The position numbers and the translations under genes were made by a program. 64,000 bases of DNA from Neobacillus pocheonensis (GTDB lineage: Bacteria; Bacillota; Bacilli; Bacillales; Cytobacillaceae), in contig JAMQCR010000003.1 in the NCBI GenBank assembly GCA_023702235.1, positions 458,501-522,500 on the forward strand, written 5' to 3'. Under the pieces are notes generated by a model. That model was not told where the DNA came from. It was given only the letters and a program-made list of their open reading frames with translations, and searched no databases. Below, in pieces: positions 45,055-54,564 of the stretch. Position 1 is the stretch's first letter, and each line of letters begins with the position of its first letter.

Positions 45055-45955
45055 ATTTTATAAAAGACAATGCTCATGCTGCGCTATGGAGTTTTGTCCT
45101 TAAAAAGCCTTATGAAAGACAATCCTCATGCTGCACCACGGAGTTTTGTCCTTAAGAAGCTTTATGAAAGACAATGCTCATGCTGCACCACGGAGTTTTG
45201 TCCTTAAGAAGCTTTCTTAAAGACAATCCTCATGCTGCACCATGGAGTTTTGTCCTTAAGAAGCCTTATGAAAGACAATCCTCATGCTGCGCTATGGAGT
45301 TTTGTCCTTAAGAAGCCTTATGAAAGACAATGCTCATGCTGCGCCATGGAGTTTTGTCCTTAAGAAGCTTTATGAAAGACAATGCTCATGCAGCGCCACG
45401 GAGTTTTGTCCTTAAGAAGCTTTATGAAAGACAATGCTCATGCTGCGCCACGGAGTTTTGTCCTTAAGAAGCCTTATAAAAGACAATGCTCATGCTGCGC
45501 TATGGAGTTTTGTCCTTAAGAAGCTTTATGAAAGACAATGCTCATGCAGCGCCACGGAGTTTTGTCCTTAAGAAGCTTTATGAAAGACAATGCTCATGCT
45601 GCGCCACGGAGTTTTGTCCTTAAGAAGCCTTATGAAAGACAATCCTCATGCTGCACCACGGAGTTTTGTCCTTAAGAAGCTTTATGAAAGACAATCCTCA
45701 TGCTGCACCACGGAGTTTTGTCCTTAAAAAGCTTTCTTAAAGACAATCCTCATGCTGCACCATGGAGTTTTGTCCTTAAGAAGCTTTATAAAAGACAATG
45801 CTCATGCAGCGCCATGGAGTGTTGTCCTTAAGAAGCCTTATGAAAGACAATCCTCATGCAGCGCCATGGAGTGTTGTCCTTAAGAAGCCTTATGAAAGAC
45901 AATGCTCATGCAGCGCCACGGAGTTTTGTCCTTAAAGGAACCTTATGGAAGACAA
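45055..45955 (+). repeat. 52-bp hairpin array B (17 units)
   Basis: GTTTTGTCCTT recurs at 45091, 45143, 45195 and so on to 45923: seventeen units with a period of exactly 52 bp and not one indel. Each unit has the hairpin with outer arm TGTCCT, inner stem TAAG/CTTA, a bulged TGA and the closing AAGACA (with one G-U pair). The spacer carries ATGCTCATGCTGCGCCACGG with scattered substitutions. It fills the gap between convergent mtnD and the DUF805 gene. Confidence 0.95.
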
Positions 45956-46001
45956 TGCGGCTAGCCGTCTTAGAAAAGAACCTTTCAAAATGAACTGATA
46001 C

Positions 46002-46040
46002 AAAAAATAAATGACAGCGGCCCATACTCGCTGTCATTTA
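46002..46040 (-). terminator. Terminator of the DUF805 gene
   Basis: AAATGACAGCG pairs with CGCTGTCATTT; T-rich sequence follows on the minus strand. Confidence 0.8.
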
Positions 46041-46121
46041 GTCACAATGATTTTTTCTGAACAAAAGACAAAAGGGCGAATTACCCTAAACAAACACTCC
46101 TGATTCGTTCAATACCTTGAA

Positions 46122-46466
46122 CTAAATTTTAGGGCTTGGTCCATATTGATTATCATGTGGCTGGCTGTCCTGGCAGGTAAAGACAAGGAGAATAATAGCA
46201 CCAATGAGGGGAATAAGACCAATGAACAGCCACCATGCAGTTCTTCCGGTATCATGTAGTCTGCGGAACGAAACAGCTAAGGAAGGCAGCAGAACGGCTA
46301 AAGAATAGAGTGTTGATAATAATGGCGATATATGTGCAATTCTATCCAATATTTCAAATATGAAGGAAATAATAGCGTTAAACAGAATAAACATCCAGTA
46401 TTCCTTACGGCTTGCTCTCCCTTGAAAACCGACATAATTCTTTAACACACCCAAATACCATTGCAT
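46122..46466 (-). CDS. DUF805 membrane protein
   Basis: Product of 114 residues with four hydrophobic segments and the DUF805 signature: YVGFQGRASRKEYW at the start, VSFRRLHDTGRTAWW in the middle, and the QPHDNQYGPSP tail. Inner-membrane family of unknown function, sometimes near prophage or stress genes. No operon partners. AGGGGGGAC precedes the ATG. Confidence 0.88.
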   Translation of the reverse strand: MQWYLGVLKNYVGFQGRASRKEYWMFILFNAIISFIFEILDRIAHISPLLSTLYSLAVLLPSLAVSFRRLHDTGRTAWWLFIGLIPLIGAIILLVFTCQDSQPHDNQYGPSPKI

Positions 46467-46671
46467 TTAAGTCCCCCCTTATATTTAGGCTTATAACTTG
46501 CCAATAGTATATTTTAGTATTTCATCGTGAAAATATGATGGTTATTAAAAAATCTTTTTAACAGGCTTAGTCCAGGTAGAAAAGTTAAGTTCGTCCATAT
46601 AGCATGTTTTTTTTAACAACTCATCGAAAATCCTGGTGTATTTATGATAAATCTCGCATAGAAAATGGTCC

Positions 46672-46702
46672 AAAAAAAATAAAACACTAAAATTAGTGTT
46701 TT
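46672..46702 (-). terminator. Terminator of sspH
   Basis: AAAACACTAA pairs with TTAGTGTTTT; T8 follows on the minus strand. Confidence 0.85.
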
Positions 46703-46716
46703 ATTTCAGTCATGAA

Positions 46717-46896
46717 TTACTGTTCCATTAAGCTTGACACTGAAACACTTTGTTTATTACTTGGTTCATCGAGTGGATGAATGGTAGCATTTCCAGTTTG
46801 TTGGTCCACATGCTCAATATAGATACGTGTTCCGTTAAACGATACATTAGCCATCACAGGTGAATGAGAGATTTCTTGTGCTCGTTGTGCATCCAT
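46717..46896 (-). CDS. sspH: H-type small acid-soluble spore protein
   Basis: Product of 59 residues, starting MDAQRAQEISHSPVMANVSF, with IEHVDQQTGNATIHPLDEPS and the SVSVSSLMEQ end. This matches SspH of Bacillus, a minor spore-core protein made in the forespore, normally under sigma-F/sigma-G. AAGGAGGT lies 7 bases before the ATG. The gene is monocistronic with its own terminator. Confidence 0.95.
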   Translation of the reverse strand: MDAQRAQEISHSPVMANVSFNGTRIYIEHVDQQTGNATIHPLDEPSNKQSVSVSSLMEQ

Positions 46897-47107
46897 GGTT
46901 TCGACCTCCTTTTCGTATTTACCGTTACATTATTTACTTTTGTTTCTTCTTTATACGTTTTTTCAAGTTTTGTTTTGAAAAGTAACTCCCAGTACCTTGC
47001 ATTATACAATAGTGGGTGATATATTATAGTAATAAAAGTAAATATTTTCCTGCATGAGTATTATACATTACACAGTACCAGTCATTACATTATAGGTGGT
47101 GAAACAG

Positions 47108-47431
47108 TTGAATGTTCAATTTAAAAAAGGTGCGCTGGAATTATGTGTATTGGTTTACACGTTGAAAAAGGACCGCTATGGATATGAGCTGGTTCACAGC
47201 ATCTCGGATAAAATCCAAATCGCGGAAGGAACAGTCTATCCTCTATTACGACGGTTAACGAATGAGGGCTATTTCGCTACATACTTGTCCGAATCCAAAG
47301 AAGGACCACCGCGAAAATACTATCAGCTAACCAAGTCAGGACGGGAATATCTTGATCAACTGGTACAGGAATGGCAGCAGTTTTCACAAAGTGTCAATGA
47401 GATTATTGAGGAGGGGATGAATTTTGACTAA
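47108..47431 (+). CDS. PadR-family transcriptional regulator
   Basis: Product of about 107 residues with the PadR winged helix (GALELCVLVYTLKKDRYGYE, then GTVYPLLRRLTNEGYF and PPRKYYQLTKSGREYL). TTG 47108 is preferred: AGGTGG lies about 9 bases upstream and NVQFKKG is the usual start of this subfamily. An in-frame GTG at 47096 is possible. The 3' end overlaps the next gene by 8 bases. PadR genes of this type repress the DUF1700/DUF4097 genes that follow. Confidence 0.88.
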   Translation: MNVQFKKGALELCVLVYTLKKDRYGYELVHSISDKIQIAEGTVYPLLRRLTNEGYFATYLSESKEGPPRKYYQLTKSGREYLDQLVQEWQQFSQSVNEIIEEGMNFD

Positions 47432-47993
47432 ACAGCAATTTTTAAACGAGCTAAACCGTCTGTTGGCACCATTGCCGGAAGCGGAACGAGTGGATATTTT
47501 AAGTGATTACGAGTCACATATTGATGCGGCGATCGAAAATGGGAAAACCGAGGAAGAGGCGGTTATGGATTTAGGCTCACCAAGAACGATCGCCTATGAA
47601 TTAGGGGCCTTTCAGCCTGTTGAAAAGACGACTTTTACTGACTTTATTTCACAAAAGAACCCCTCCACACCAAATGTCGGTCCAAACATTTTTGCGTTTT
47701 TAGGAATGCTGCTCTTTAATCTCCTTTTCATCATTGGACCTGTTGTCGGAATCGCCGGTACCTTTGTCGGGCTTTATGCTGCAGCAATCGCTTGCCTTGT
47801 TACACCACTAGGATTCATCATGAATTTGTTTACCCACGATACACCGATTCTCTTGATGTTCTTCTTCGTCCTGGCCGCTTTTTCATTTGGGTATCTGCTG
47901 TTCCTATTAACGCACTTTTTGGCAAAGGGCTATATACGCTTACTCCATTGGTATTGGAAGCTCAATGTGAGAATCGTGAAAGGGGGTATTTAG
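47424..47993 (+). CDS. DUF1700 (HAAS domain) membrane protein
   Basis: Product of 189 residues. A soluble N-terminal HAAS signalling domain (about 1-75: LNELNRLLAPLPEAERVDIL, SDYESHID, EEAVMDLGSPRTIA) is followed by three or four membrane helices. TTG 47424 is inside the PadR 3' end, giving translational coupling. HAAS proteins often sit between PadR regulators and envelope-stress proteins, as here. Confidence 0.85.
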   Translation: MTKQQFLNELNRLLAPLPEAERVDILSDYESHIDAAIENGKTEEEAVMDLGSPRTIAYELGAFQPVEKTTFTDFISQKNPSTPNVGPNIFAFLGMLLFNLLFIIGPVVGIAGTFVGLYAAAIACLVTPLGFIMNLFTHDTPILLMFFFVLAAFSFGYLLFLLTHFLAKGYIRLLHWYWKLNVRIVKGGI

Positions 47994-48827
47994 GTGAAGA
48001 AGCTATCAATCGTTGCCGCTCTATTAGGATTGGTGATTGGGATCATCGGAGTGTTCTATTATGGATTTGTTCACCCTGCGTCGTCGGTCACAGTAAATGA
48101 AACAAAAACGATGCAAGTAAAGGACATCAACAAGATCTCATTAGAATCCCGTTCCTCCAGTGTCCATTTTTACCCTTCAACATCCGATGTCTTAACCGTT
48201 CACCTTCACGGCAAAACTTCCCGAAAGGATTTGGTGTTTTCTGTAAGCAAGAACGGTGATACAGCAATAATTGAGATCGGACCGAAAAATGATCACATCT
48301 TTCATTTATCGCTTTTTGAATTCTTGAACAACAACTTGCAAGCGGATGTGGAAGTACCGCAAAAAATGTACAGTGAACTTACCGGCCACTCACAAGCAGG
48401 CAGTATCGAAATCCAGCAAATTTCAGCCGCCCACTTTGATTTGGATTCTTCCGCAGGCAGTATTAAAGGGGAAGACTTAAAAGGCGATGTAACCGCTCGT
48501 TCTTCAGCAGGAAGTATAAAGCTAACCAACATCGAGGGGAAATTGGATTTGAACAGCAGCGCCGGTTCGGTTGAAGTCCAATTAAAGGCGATTACGAATG
48601 ACATCACCGCCCACAGCAGTGCCGGCTCCGTTCGAATCGTTACCGAGCAGCAGCCTGATTCACTGCAACTCAACCTCCAGACATCTGCAGGCAGTGCGAA
48701 TGTGAACCTAGCAAACGTTTCATATCGTACAAAGGAACATGACCTTGTTATTGGCTCCATTGGTCTTGGAGGTCCGAAGCTGCAGCTGGAATCTAGTGCG
48801 GGATCGGTATCAATCAATAAAAAATAG
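47994..48827 (+). CDS. DUF4097 beta-strand repeat protein
   Basis: Product of 277 residues. One N-terminal membrane anchor (about 5-25) precedes an outside domain of repeated beta strands with SSAGS motifs recurring every 17-22 residues (at least six), the DUF4097/LiaG-like beta-helix pattern. Such proteins belong to envelope-stress modules with LiaF or PspC proteins in other species. GTG 47994 immediately follows the stop of the DUF1700 gene. Confidence 0.85.
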   Translation: MKKLSIVAALLGLVIGIIGVFYYGFVHPASSVTVNETKTMQVKDINKISLESRSSSVHFYPSTSDVLTVHLHGKTSRKDLVFSVSKNGDTAIIEIGPKNDHIFHLSLFEFLNNNLQADVEVPQKMYSELTGHSQAGSIEIQQISAAHFDLDSSAGSIKGEDLKGDVTARSSAGSIKLTNIEGKLDLNSSAGSVEVQLKAITNDITAHSSAGSVRIVTEQQPDSLQLNLQTSAGSANVNLANVSYRTKEHDLVIGSIGLGGPKLQLESSAGSVSINKK

Positions 48828-49394
48828 AATCCCAGCTGTTCACCTGAGAGAATGTCCTAAAGAGCACTTATGAAGGACATTTTTTTTGTTCGCAGAAGTG
48901 ATTTTGTTCTTAAGAGATCATATGAAGGACATTTTTCTTGCTGCCTGGGGGAGTTTTGTACTTAAGAAGCCTTATGAAAGACATTTTACCAGTTTACAAG
49001 GAGAGTATTGTCCTTAAGAGCTTCTATGAAAGACATTTTACCAGTTCTTTTTGTCGTTTTGCGTACAATGTCAAATACACCTATTTTAGCTAATAAGAAT
49101 GTGCAACTACGCTTCATTAACCGTCCTTAGTGCTTGCCAATCGGAGAGTTTTCTTTATTAGGTGAAGAAATTTATTTAATAGTTTTTCAAACATGAGCAA
49201 AAGGTCACATAGAGGACACAAAAGTATTATATTCTTTTTCTGTATCTTGATTAAAGGGGATGATTTTTTTTGAACAGAATTGGTAGAAATACAGAAAATT
49301 GATTCTTTCCGGCAAGGAATACTTTCAGTCAAAAAACACCACGGTTGGTGATATAAAATGAATTTGGAAAAAGGAAAGGTAGGATTACAAGAAG
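48828..49394. other. Intergenic region between DUF4097 and the RND gene
   Basis: Holds four units of the 52-bp family (48845-49045), then about 350 AT-rich bases with no gene. A minus-strand frame at 49117-49332 has no supporting signals. Confidence 0.6.
48845..49045 (+). repeat. 52-bp hairpin array C (4 diverged units)
   Basis: The TGTCCT position recurs at 48853, 48905, 48957 and 49009, again exactly 52 bp apart, although the units have many substitutions. Later units carry the spacer ATTTTACCAGTTTACAAGGA, different from arrays A and B but close to array D. Confidence 0.85.
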
Positions 49395-52300
49395 ATGCGT
49401 TTTCTAACTAAATTTTCATTAAGAAATCCGGTTGCAGTCATCATTCTCGTTCTGTTGATTGCAATCGGCGGAATTTTATCCGCATTCGGATTACAGGAAG
49501 ACCTTATGCCAAATATGTCGGTTCCGATTATCTCGGTTATGACGACCTATCCGGGCGCGTCACCAAGCCAAGTGGCGACAGATGTGACAAAGCCAATCGA
49601 AAAGGCACTCAATGGTGCCCAAGATGTGCAAACCATTTCATCAACGTCGGTCGCGAATGTTTCGCAAATCGAGCTTCAATTAAATATGAGTGCAGATCTA
49701 AACACCGACGTACAAAACGTTGAGCAAATTGTGAATCAAGTGCAATTGCCAACAACGGCAACTAAACCAAATGTAAGATCGTTCTCGTTTAGTAATACGC
49801 CTGTACTGGAATTTACAGTTGCATCAAGCAAGTTGTCGAGCGAACAACTTAAAAATGTTGTTAATAACACAGTGGTTCCTTCATTGCAAGGCGTAGGCGG
49901 AGTAGCAACCGTCAGCGCTTCAGGTGCGGATGCGGATAATGTGATGATTCAGTTTGATCCAGCGAAACTCACCCAATATAACTTGAGTCTTCAACAGGTA
50001 CTTCAGGATTTGCAAAGCGACAATGCGTCTATGCCGCTTGGAACCGCAACTGCAGATGGAAAAGTACAACCGGTTCAATTAAATGCGACATTCAAGTCGC
50101 TAGCAGACATTCAAAACTTACAAATCGGCATTCCGTCGAATCCAACAGCCGGCATGCAAAAGGCACTTGGAAACAGTTTGAGTCAGATGGGGCAAGCGAT
50201 TGGGCAGGTTGCGCAAGGGGTTGGACAAGTTTCTCAAGGGGTTGGCCAGCTGGGTGGAAGTGTTGGTCTTTTAGAAGCACAGAACCAGATGCTGACATCC
50301 CTTCAACAAATCCAAGGGCAAATCTTTGGCGCTGAACTTTCTCTCAATCAGCAAATGGCAATGCCTAAGGCAAGCCAAAATCAGCAAGCCATCACCAAAC
50401 TACAGAATCAAATTCAAGCACTCGAAGGGATGCAAACAAAGCTTCAACAGCAATTGACGCAACTTCAGTCAAAAATGCGCACGGCTTCTGGCAGCTCTTC
50501 TATGTCTTCCATGCGTAAACCTGTTGCTCAACCGTCAGCGGCAAGCAGCAGTACCGTAAGTACGCAACCGTCAACTTTGCAAACTATTCCGCTCTCTGAC
50601 CTTGCGACCGTGTCGATGCAGCCGCCTGATGGCAGTTCAATCAATCGTACCAACGGTCAGCCGAGTATTTTGGTAACAGTATCCAAAACGGAAAATGCAA
50701 ATACGGTAACCGTGGTGAAAGACATAAACAAGCAACTTTCATCATTAAAGAAGCAGATACCGAATGGTGTACAAATCGTTCCGTTGTTTGATTCTTCGCA
50801 AATAATTACGGCATCAGTTAACGGCATGTTGCGGGAGGCAATCTTAGGCGCGGTATTCGCAGTGATTGTCATACTGTTGTTCCTTCGTAACTGGTTAACG
50901 ACGGTTGTTGCCGTTGTTTCAATCCCGATTTCCATCCTGACAGCGATCATTTTGCTGAGTCGCTACGGCGTCACACTTAATATCATGACGCTCGGTGGAC
51001 TTGCGGTTGCGACAGGACGTGTCGTGGACGACAGTATTGTTGTCATTGAAAATATTTATCGCACGTGGAAAAACGGATTAGGATTTGGCAAAAAGCTTGT
51101 ATTACACGCCACAGCGGAGGTCGGAAACGCAATTTTATCTTCGACCTTAGCAACCATCGCCGTCTTCCTCCCGCTTGCAATGGTTGGAGGAATGGTTGGG
51201 AAGATCTTCTTCCCATTTGCACTGACGGTTGTGTGTTCATTGGCGTCCTCACTCATCGTCGCCTTAACGATTGTACCGATTCTTGCGTGGCTGTTTGTGG
51301 TTCGTAAGCCCGCCAAAGGTTTGGTATATGATTGGTTGGATGCCGATGACACTTTAAATGGGGCGCTTCATCCTGAAATCGTGGATAGTGTAAATGCAAG
51401 TGGACACAATCCGTTCGTAGCAGCAACACTGGCACGTCGCCCGTGGCAGAAGCGGTATCAATCACTACTAAGCTGGTGCCTGAACCATAAAGGTTGGGTC
51501 ATAATCGGTACAGCCGTCATTTTTGTTGCTTCACTGATGGTCTTGCCGTTCGTGGGGAGTACCTTCATTCAGAATTCTATGCAACAAACCGCGACCGTTT
51601 CGATTACGATGCCCGTCGGTACACCGCTGAATGTGACGGATGCGAAGACGAAACAAGTGGAACAGTCACTAAAGCAGAACGGATCACAGATTTCGCAAAT
51701 CAACACCTCCGTAGGCGGTGGCGGAGCTGGATTTGGTCCCAAAGCGGGTTCGTCAGCAACCAATACCGCGACGTTGAACATCGCACTAAACGCAAACACC
51801 AATGTCAATCAATTCTTGACACAAGTGCAAAATCAAACAGCAAGTTTGGCAACCGATGGAACAACGATTCAGGTTGCTGGACAAAAGACGGGAGGCGGCG
51901 GTACTTCGTTTGATCTCGTCGTTAACGGTTCAAATGACACCGCCATTTCACAAGCGACAACACAAATTACGAATCGCTTGCAAAACTTCTCAGGCTTAGC
52001 CAATGTAAAGAGCAATTTGGCGCAAACGCAACCTGAAATCAACGTTACTCCGAACTCGGCACAAGCCGCACAGTATGGTTTAACGGCACAGCAAATCGCA
52101 AGTGTTGTTCGCAACTATCTCTCGCAGCAAAACATCGGCACCGTGAACATGAATGGACAAACGTACAACTTGAATGTTACGATATCAAGTTCCACTGCAC
52201 TGAATGATTTGGCCGCGATTCGCGGGCTTCCAGTCAGTACGACGACCGGTCAAACCGTTACGGTCGGGGATGTCGCAGACGTCAGCAGCGTTCAAACGCC

Positions 52301-53003
52301 GACATCCGTTCTTCACCAAAATGGACAATCGTATGCGGAAATCACGGCTGACTATACAACGCAGAACACCAGTAAAACGTTGCAAAGCGCATTAAAGACG
52401 ATCAAATCATTGAACCTCCCATCTGGTGTTCAAGTTGGACAATCGTCATCAGCGATGCAACAAAGTCAGAGTTTCACCCAACTCATTGAGGCAATCCTTG
52501 TTGCTGTGGGCATGGTCTATATTGTGATGCTTATCCTGTTTGGAGAATGGTCGGCACCATTTGCAATTCTTTTCTCCATGCCAGTGGCGTTAATTGGCGC
52601 GTTTATCGGCACATTCATCGCCCATCAACCGCTAAGCGTCTCGTCTCTGATTGGTATTTTGATGTTGATGGGTATTGTTGTCACGAACGCGATCGTCCTT
52701 ATTCAGCGAGTTGAACAACAACGAGCGCTCGGGATGAGTATACGAGAGGCGTTGTTGGAAGCAGGCACAACAAGACTTCGCCCAATCCTGATGACCGCTG
52801 TTGCTACGATTTGTGCACTGATACCGTTAGCGGCAGGTGCATCGGACGGTATTTTGATCTCACAAGGGCTTGCAGTCGTGGTTATTGGTGGACTCATCAC
52901 ATCGACCATCTTAACCCTGTGCATCGTTCCGTTGGTTTATGAATTGCTCCACTTGCGTATACATCGCAGGGAGATGAAACAAAAGGCTGTCATGCAATCT
53001 TAA
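49395..53003 (+). CDS. RND-family efflux permease (SwrC/AcrB type) with long coiled-coil insert
   Basis: Product of 1202 residues. N-terminal helix RNPVAVIILVLLIAIGGILS, first porter domain, then the membrane core with the proton-relay pair in GRVVDDSIVVIENIY (about residues 543-546) and LSSTLATIAVFLPLAMVGGM; a second half repeats the plan. The family exports lipophilic compounds with the proton gradient; SwrC (YerP) of B. subtilis exports surfactin. It is 130-150 residues longer than SwrC. The excess is a Gln-rich coiled coil (about residues 250-390: QAIGQVAQGVGQVSQGVGQL to a Ser/Met-rich stretch) inserted in the first porter domain. No membrane-fusion protein gene is adjacent. Confidence 0.9.
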   Translation: MRFLTKFSLRNPVAVIILVLLIAIGGILSAFGLQEDLMPNMSVPIISVMTTYPGASPSQVATDVTKPIEKALNGAQDVQTISSTSVANVSQIELQLNMSADLNTDVQNVEQIVNQVQLPTTATKPNVRSFSFSNTPVLEFTVASSKLSSEQLKNVVNNTVVPSLQGVGGVATVSASGADADNVMIQFDPAKLTQYNLSLQQVLQDLQSDNASMPLGTATADGKVQPVQLNATFKSLADIQNLQIGIPSNPTAGMQKALGNSLSQMGQAIGQVAQGVGQVSQGVGQLGGSVGLLEAQNQMLTSLQQIQGQIFGAELSLNQQMAMPKASQNQQAITKLQNQIQALEGMQTKLQQQLTQLQSKMRTASGSSSMSSMRKPVAQPSAASSSTVSTQPSTLQTIPLSDLATVSMQPPDGSSINRTNGQPSILVTVSKTENANTVTVVKDINKQLSSLKKQIPNGVQIVPLFDSSQIITASVNGMLREAILGAVFAVIVILLFLRNWLTTVVAVVSIPISILTAIILLSRYGVTLNIMTLGGLAVATGRVVDDSIVVIENIYRTWKNGLGFGKKLVLHATAEVGNAILSSTLATIAVFLPLAMVGGMVGKIFFPFALTVVCSLASSLIVALTIVPILAWLFVVRKPAKGLVYDWLDADDTLNGALHPEIVDSVNASGHNPFVAATLARRPWQKRYQSLLSWCLNHKGWVIIGTAVIFVASLMVLPFVGSTFIQNSMQQTATVSITMPVGTPLNVTDAKTKQVEQSLKQNGSQISQINTSVGGGGAGFGPKAGSSATNTATLNIALNANTNVNQFLTQVQNQTASLATDGTTIQVAGQKTGGGGTSFDLVVNGSNDTAISQATTQITNRLQNFSGLANVKSNLAQTQPEINVTPNSAQAAQYGLTAQQIASVVRNYLSQQNIGTVNMNGQTYNLNVTISSSTALNDLAAIRGLPVSTTTGQTVTVGDVADVSSVQTPTSVLHQNGQSYAEITADYTTQNTSKTLQSALKTIKSLNLPSGVQVGQSSSAMQQSQSFTQLIEAILVAVGMVYIVMLILFGEWSAPFAILFSMPVALIGAFIGTFIAHQPLSVSSLIGILMLMGIVVTNAIVLIQRVEQQRALGMSIREALLEAGTTRLRPILMTAVATICALIPLAAGASDGILISQGLAVVVIGGLITSTILTLCIVPLVYELLHLRIHRREMKQKAVMQS

Positions 53004-53209
53004 AAACTTAGAGGGGGTATATATCTCCTCTAAATAGGAAAGAGTGGAGGAAAGAATTCTTCCGCTTTTTCCTTTAAAAAACTGTATCCAAAGAGAACTA
53101 GGCTTTTTCTTGATTGCCTGTTAAATTAAGTTTTGCAAACCCGTGGATGAATCGTCATCAGGAACAATTTGAAAAGCCAAAAGAATTTATAGTTCAAAAC
53201 TAACCGAGG

Positions 53210-53449
53210 AAAATGGTCGATCAGCTATCCCTTGAATCAGAATCAACAATAGCCGTTGGAATTGGATTTGGAGAAACCGTTTTTGCAGCAGAGGTCAATG
53301 CTCTTAGTGCGATTCAGCATTCTAAAGAGAGGACGGATCCTAGGGATTGTGATTGTCCAGGAGGATAGCCAGGTAATAGAGTCTGCCGGGAAAGACAATG
53401 AGTTATCTTATTCGTACCGTCTTGAAGATAATATTGACATTTCGGATTA
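53210..53449 (+). pseudogene. Gene remnant, possibly degenerate GGDEF-like regulator
   Basis: One frame reads ESESTIAVGIGFGETVFAAE then VNALSAIQHSKERTD. Another, from about 53335, reads LGIVIVQEDSQVIESAGKDN then ELSYSYRLEDNID to the stop at 53448-53450. Joined, the GIGFGxTVxxAExNAxxAxxHAK pattern resembles the degenerate GGDEF-like domain of some HTH regulators. Start and upstream domains are absent. Low certainty. Confidence 0.35.
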
Positions 53450-53670
53450 ATCGGGGAGAACCGTACCATAAATAGGTGCGGTTTTTATAATTACCTTTAA
53501 AATTTAATTGTCTAAAGGGATGTGTATATATGGAAGTGGAAAAATATGCTATTGTTAAAAGGATTCCATATTCTTCTCACTCTTTATACTGTAGTTGTAT
53601 TCGACACAGGCCTAGCCTTCTCTCTAATCCAAAAAGAAGGGTAATAGAATAATTTAGTAAAGTTAATTTA

Positions 53671-53717
53671 AAAAACACTGAATCCCCTTGGTACATAAAG
53701 GGGATCCAGTGTTTTTA
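53671..53717. terminator. Bidirectional terminator before the YocH-like gene
   Basis: AAACACTG pairs with CAGTGTTT and GATCCCC-type arms pair inside; A-rich and T-rich flanks serve both directions. Confidence 0.8.
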
Positions 53718-53748
53718 ACGCTAAAATAAAATCCATAGGATAGACATC

Positions 53749-54564
53749 TTAGTTTAATATTGTTACCTTTAATTGTTTTACTCCAAAATTGATTGCGTCA
53801 TGTTCAGATGGAATAAAGATATCGATTCGATTTCCTTTAATAGCCCCACCAGTATCTGCGGCAGTGGCTTCGCCAAAACCCTCTACGTAAACTTTACTGC
53901 CAAGCGGGATAACATTTGGGTCAACGGCGATAACCTTTGCATTTGGGTTTGCTTTAATGTTAATTCCAGTAGCCGTAGTGCCGGAACATCCAGCACATGA
54001 AGCCGTATAGGCTGTAGCCTTCACGATAATTTCTTTTGCAGCTTTTACTGCAGGTGCAGCTGGAGCAGGCTTTGGTGCTTGTACAGCTGGTGCTGGCGCG
54101 GGTGCAGTTTCTGCCTTTGTAGGTGTTAGACTTGACTCAGATGCTGTTTGTACAGCTGGCTTCTCTTGATTTTCTGTTACTGCTTTATTAGTAGTATTTA
54201 AGCCATCAAAGATTAATAGATTTAATCCAGGATGGATAAGATCGGTAATTAAATTGTTCCATTCCTTAATTTGTGAAACAGTTATATGATGATCTTGGGC
54301 TATATCCCATAATGTGTCACCTTGTTTAACGATATAATGTTTTTCAGGTACTATTATTAATTTATCCCCAGGGTGAATAAGGTCTGTAGTAAGATGATTC
54401 AATTTTCGGATATTTTCTACTGAGGTATTATGTACGCGTGATAGATCCCAAAGGGTATCCCCTTTTTGTACAGAAACCGTTGCAGCTTGTACATTAGCAC
54501 TTACAGTTACTGAGAGTACAGCAACTGCTACAACTACTATAAATCTTTTAATTTTGTTAAGCAT
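53749..54564 (-). CDS. YocH-like cell-wall protein: LysM x2 - 3D domain
   Basis: Product of 271 residues from ATG 54562-54564, with GGAGGGTAAAAGA upstream. Signal peptide (about 1-28, ends VQAA), two LysM domains (about 30-72 and 78-120), an Ala/Pro linker, and a 3D domain (about 185-271) with the aspartates in AVDPNVIPLG, AADTGGAI and NRIDIFIP. YocH is an autolysin controlled by WalRK in B. subtilis. The upstream region has TGT-rich blocks, but I could not identify a convincing WalR site. Confidence 0.88.
   Translation of the reverse strand: MLNKIKRFIVVVAVAVLSVTVSANVQAATVSVQKGDTLWDLSRVHNTSVENIRKLNHLTTDLIHPGDKLIIVPEKHYIVKQGDTLWDIAQDHHITVSQIKEWNNLITDLIHPGLNLLIFDGLNTTNKAVTENQEKPAVQTASESSLTPTKAETAPAPAPAVQAPKPAPAAPAVKAAKEIIVKATAYTASCAGCSGTTATGINIKANPNAKVIAVDPNVIPLGSKVYVEGFGEATAADTGGAIKGNRIDIFIPSEHDAINFGVKQLKVTILN

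Larger units (their letters stand above)
53004..53748. other. Intergenic region with gene remnants
   Basis: About 745 bases. The part at 53210-53449 looks like a decayed gene (see separate entry). The remainder is AT-rich, with a bidirectional terminator at its right end. Confidence 0.5.

Noticed and set aside
52185..52395. Small open frames on both strands inside the RND gene
   Set aside because: They overlap the strongly coding RND frame and lack independent signals.
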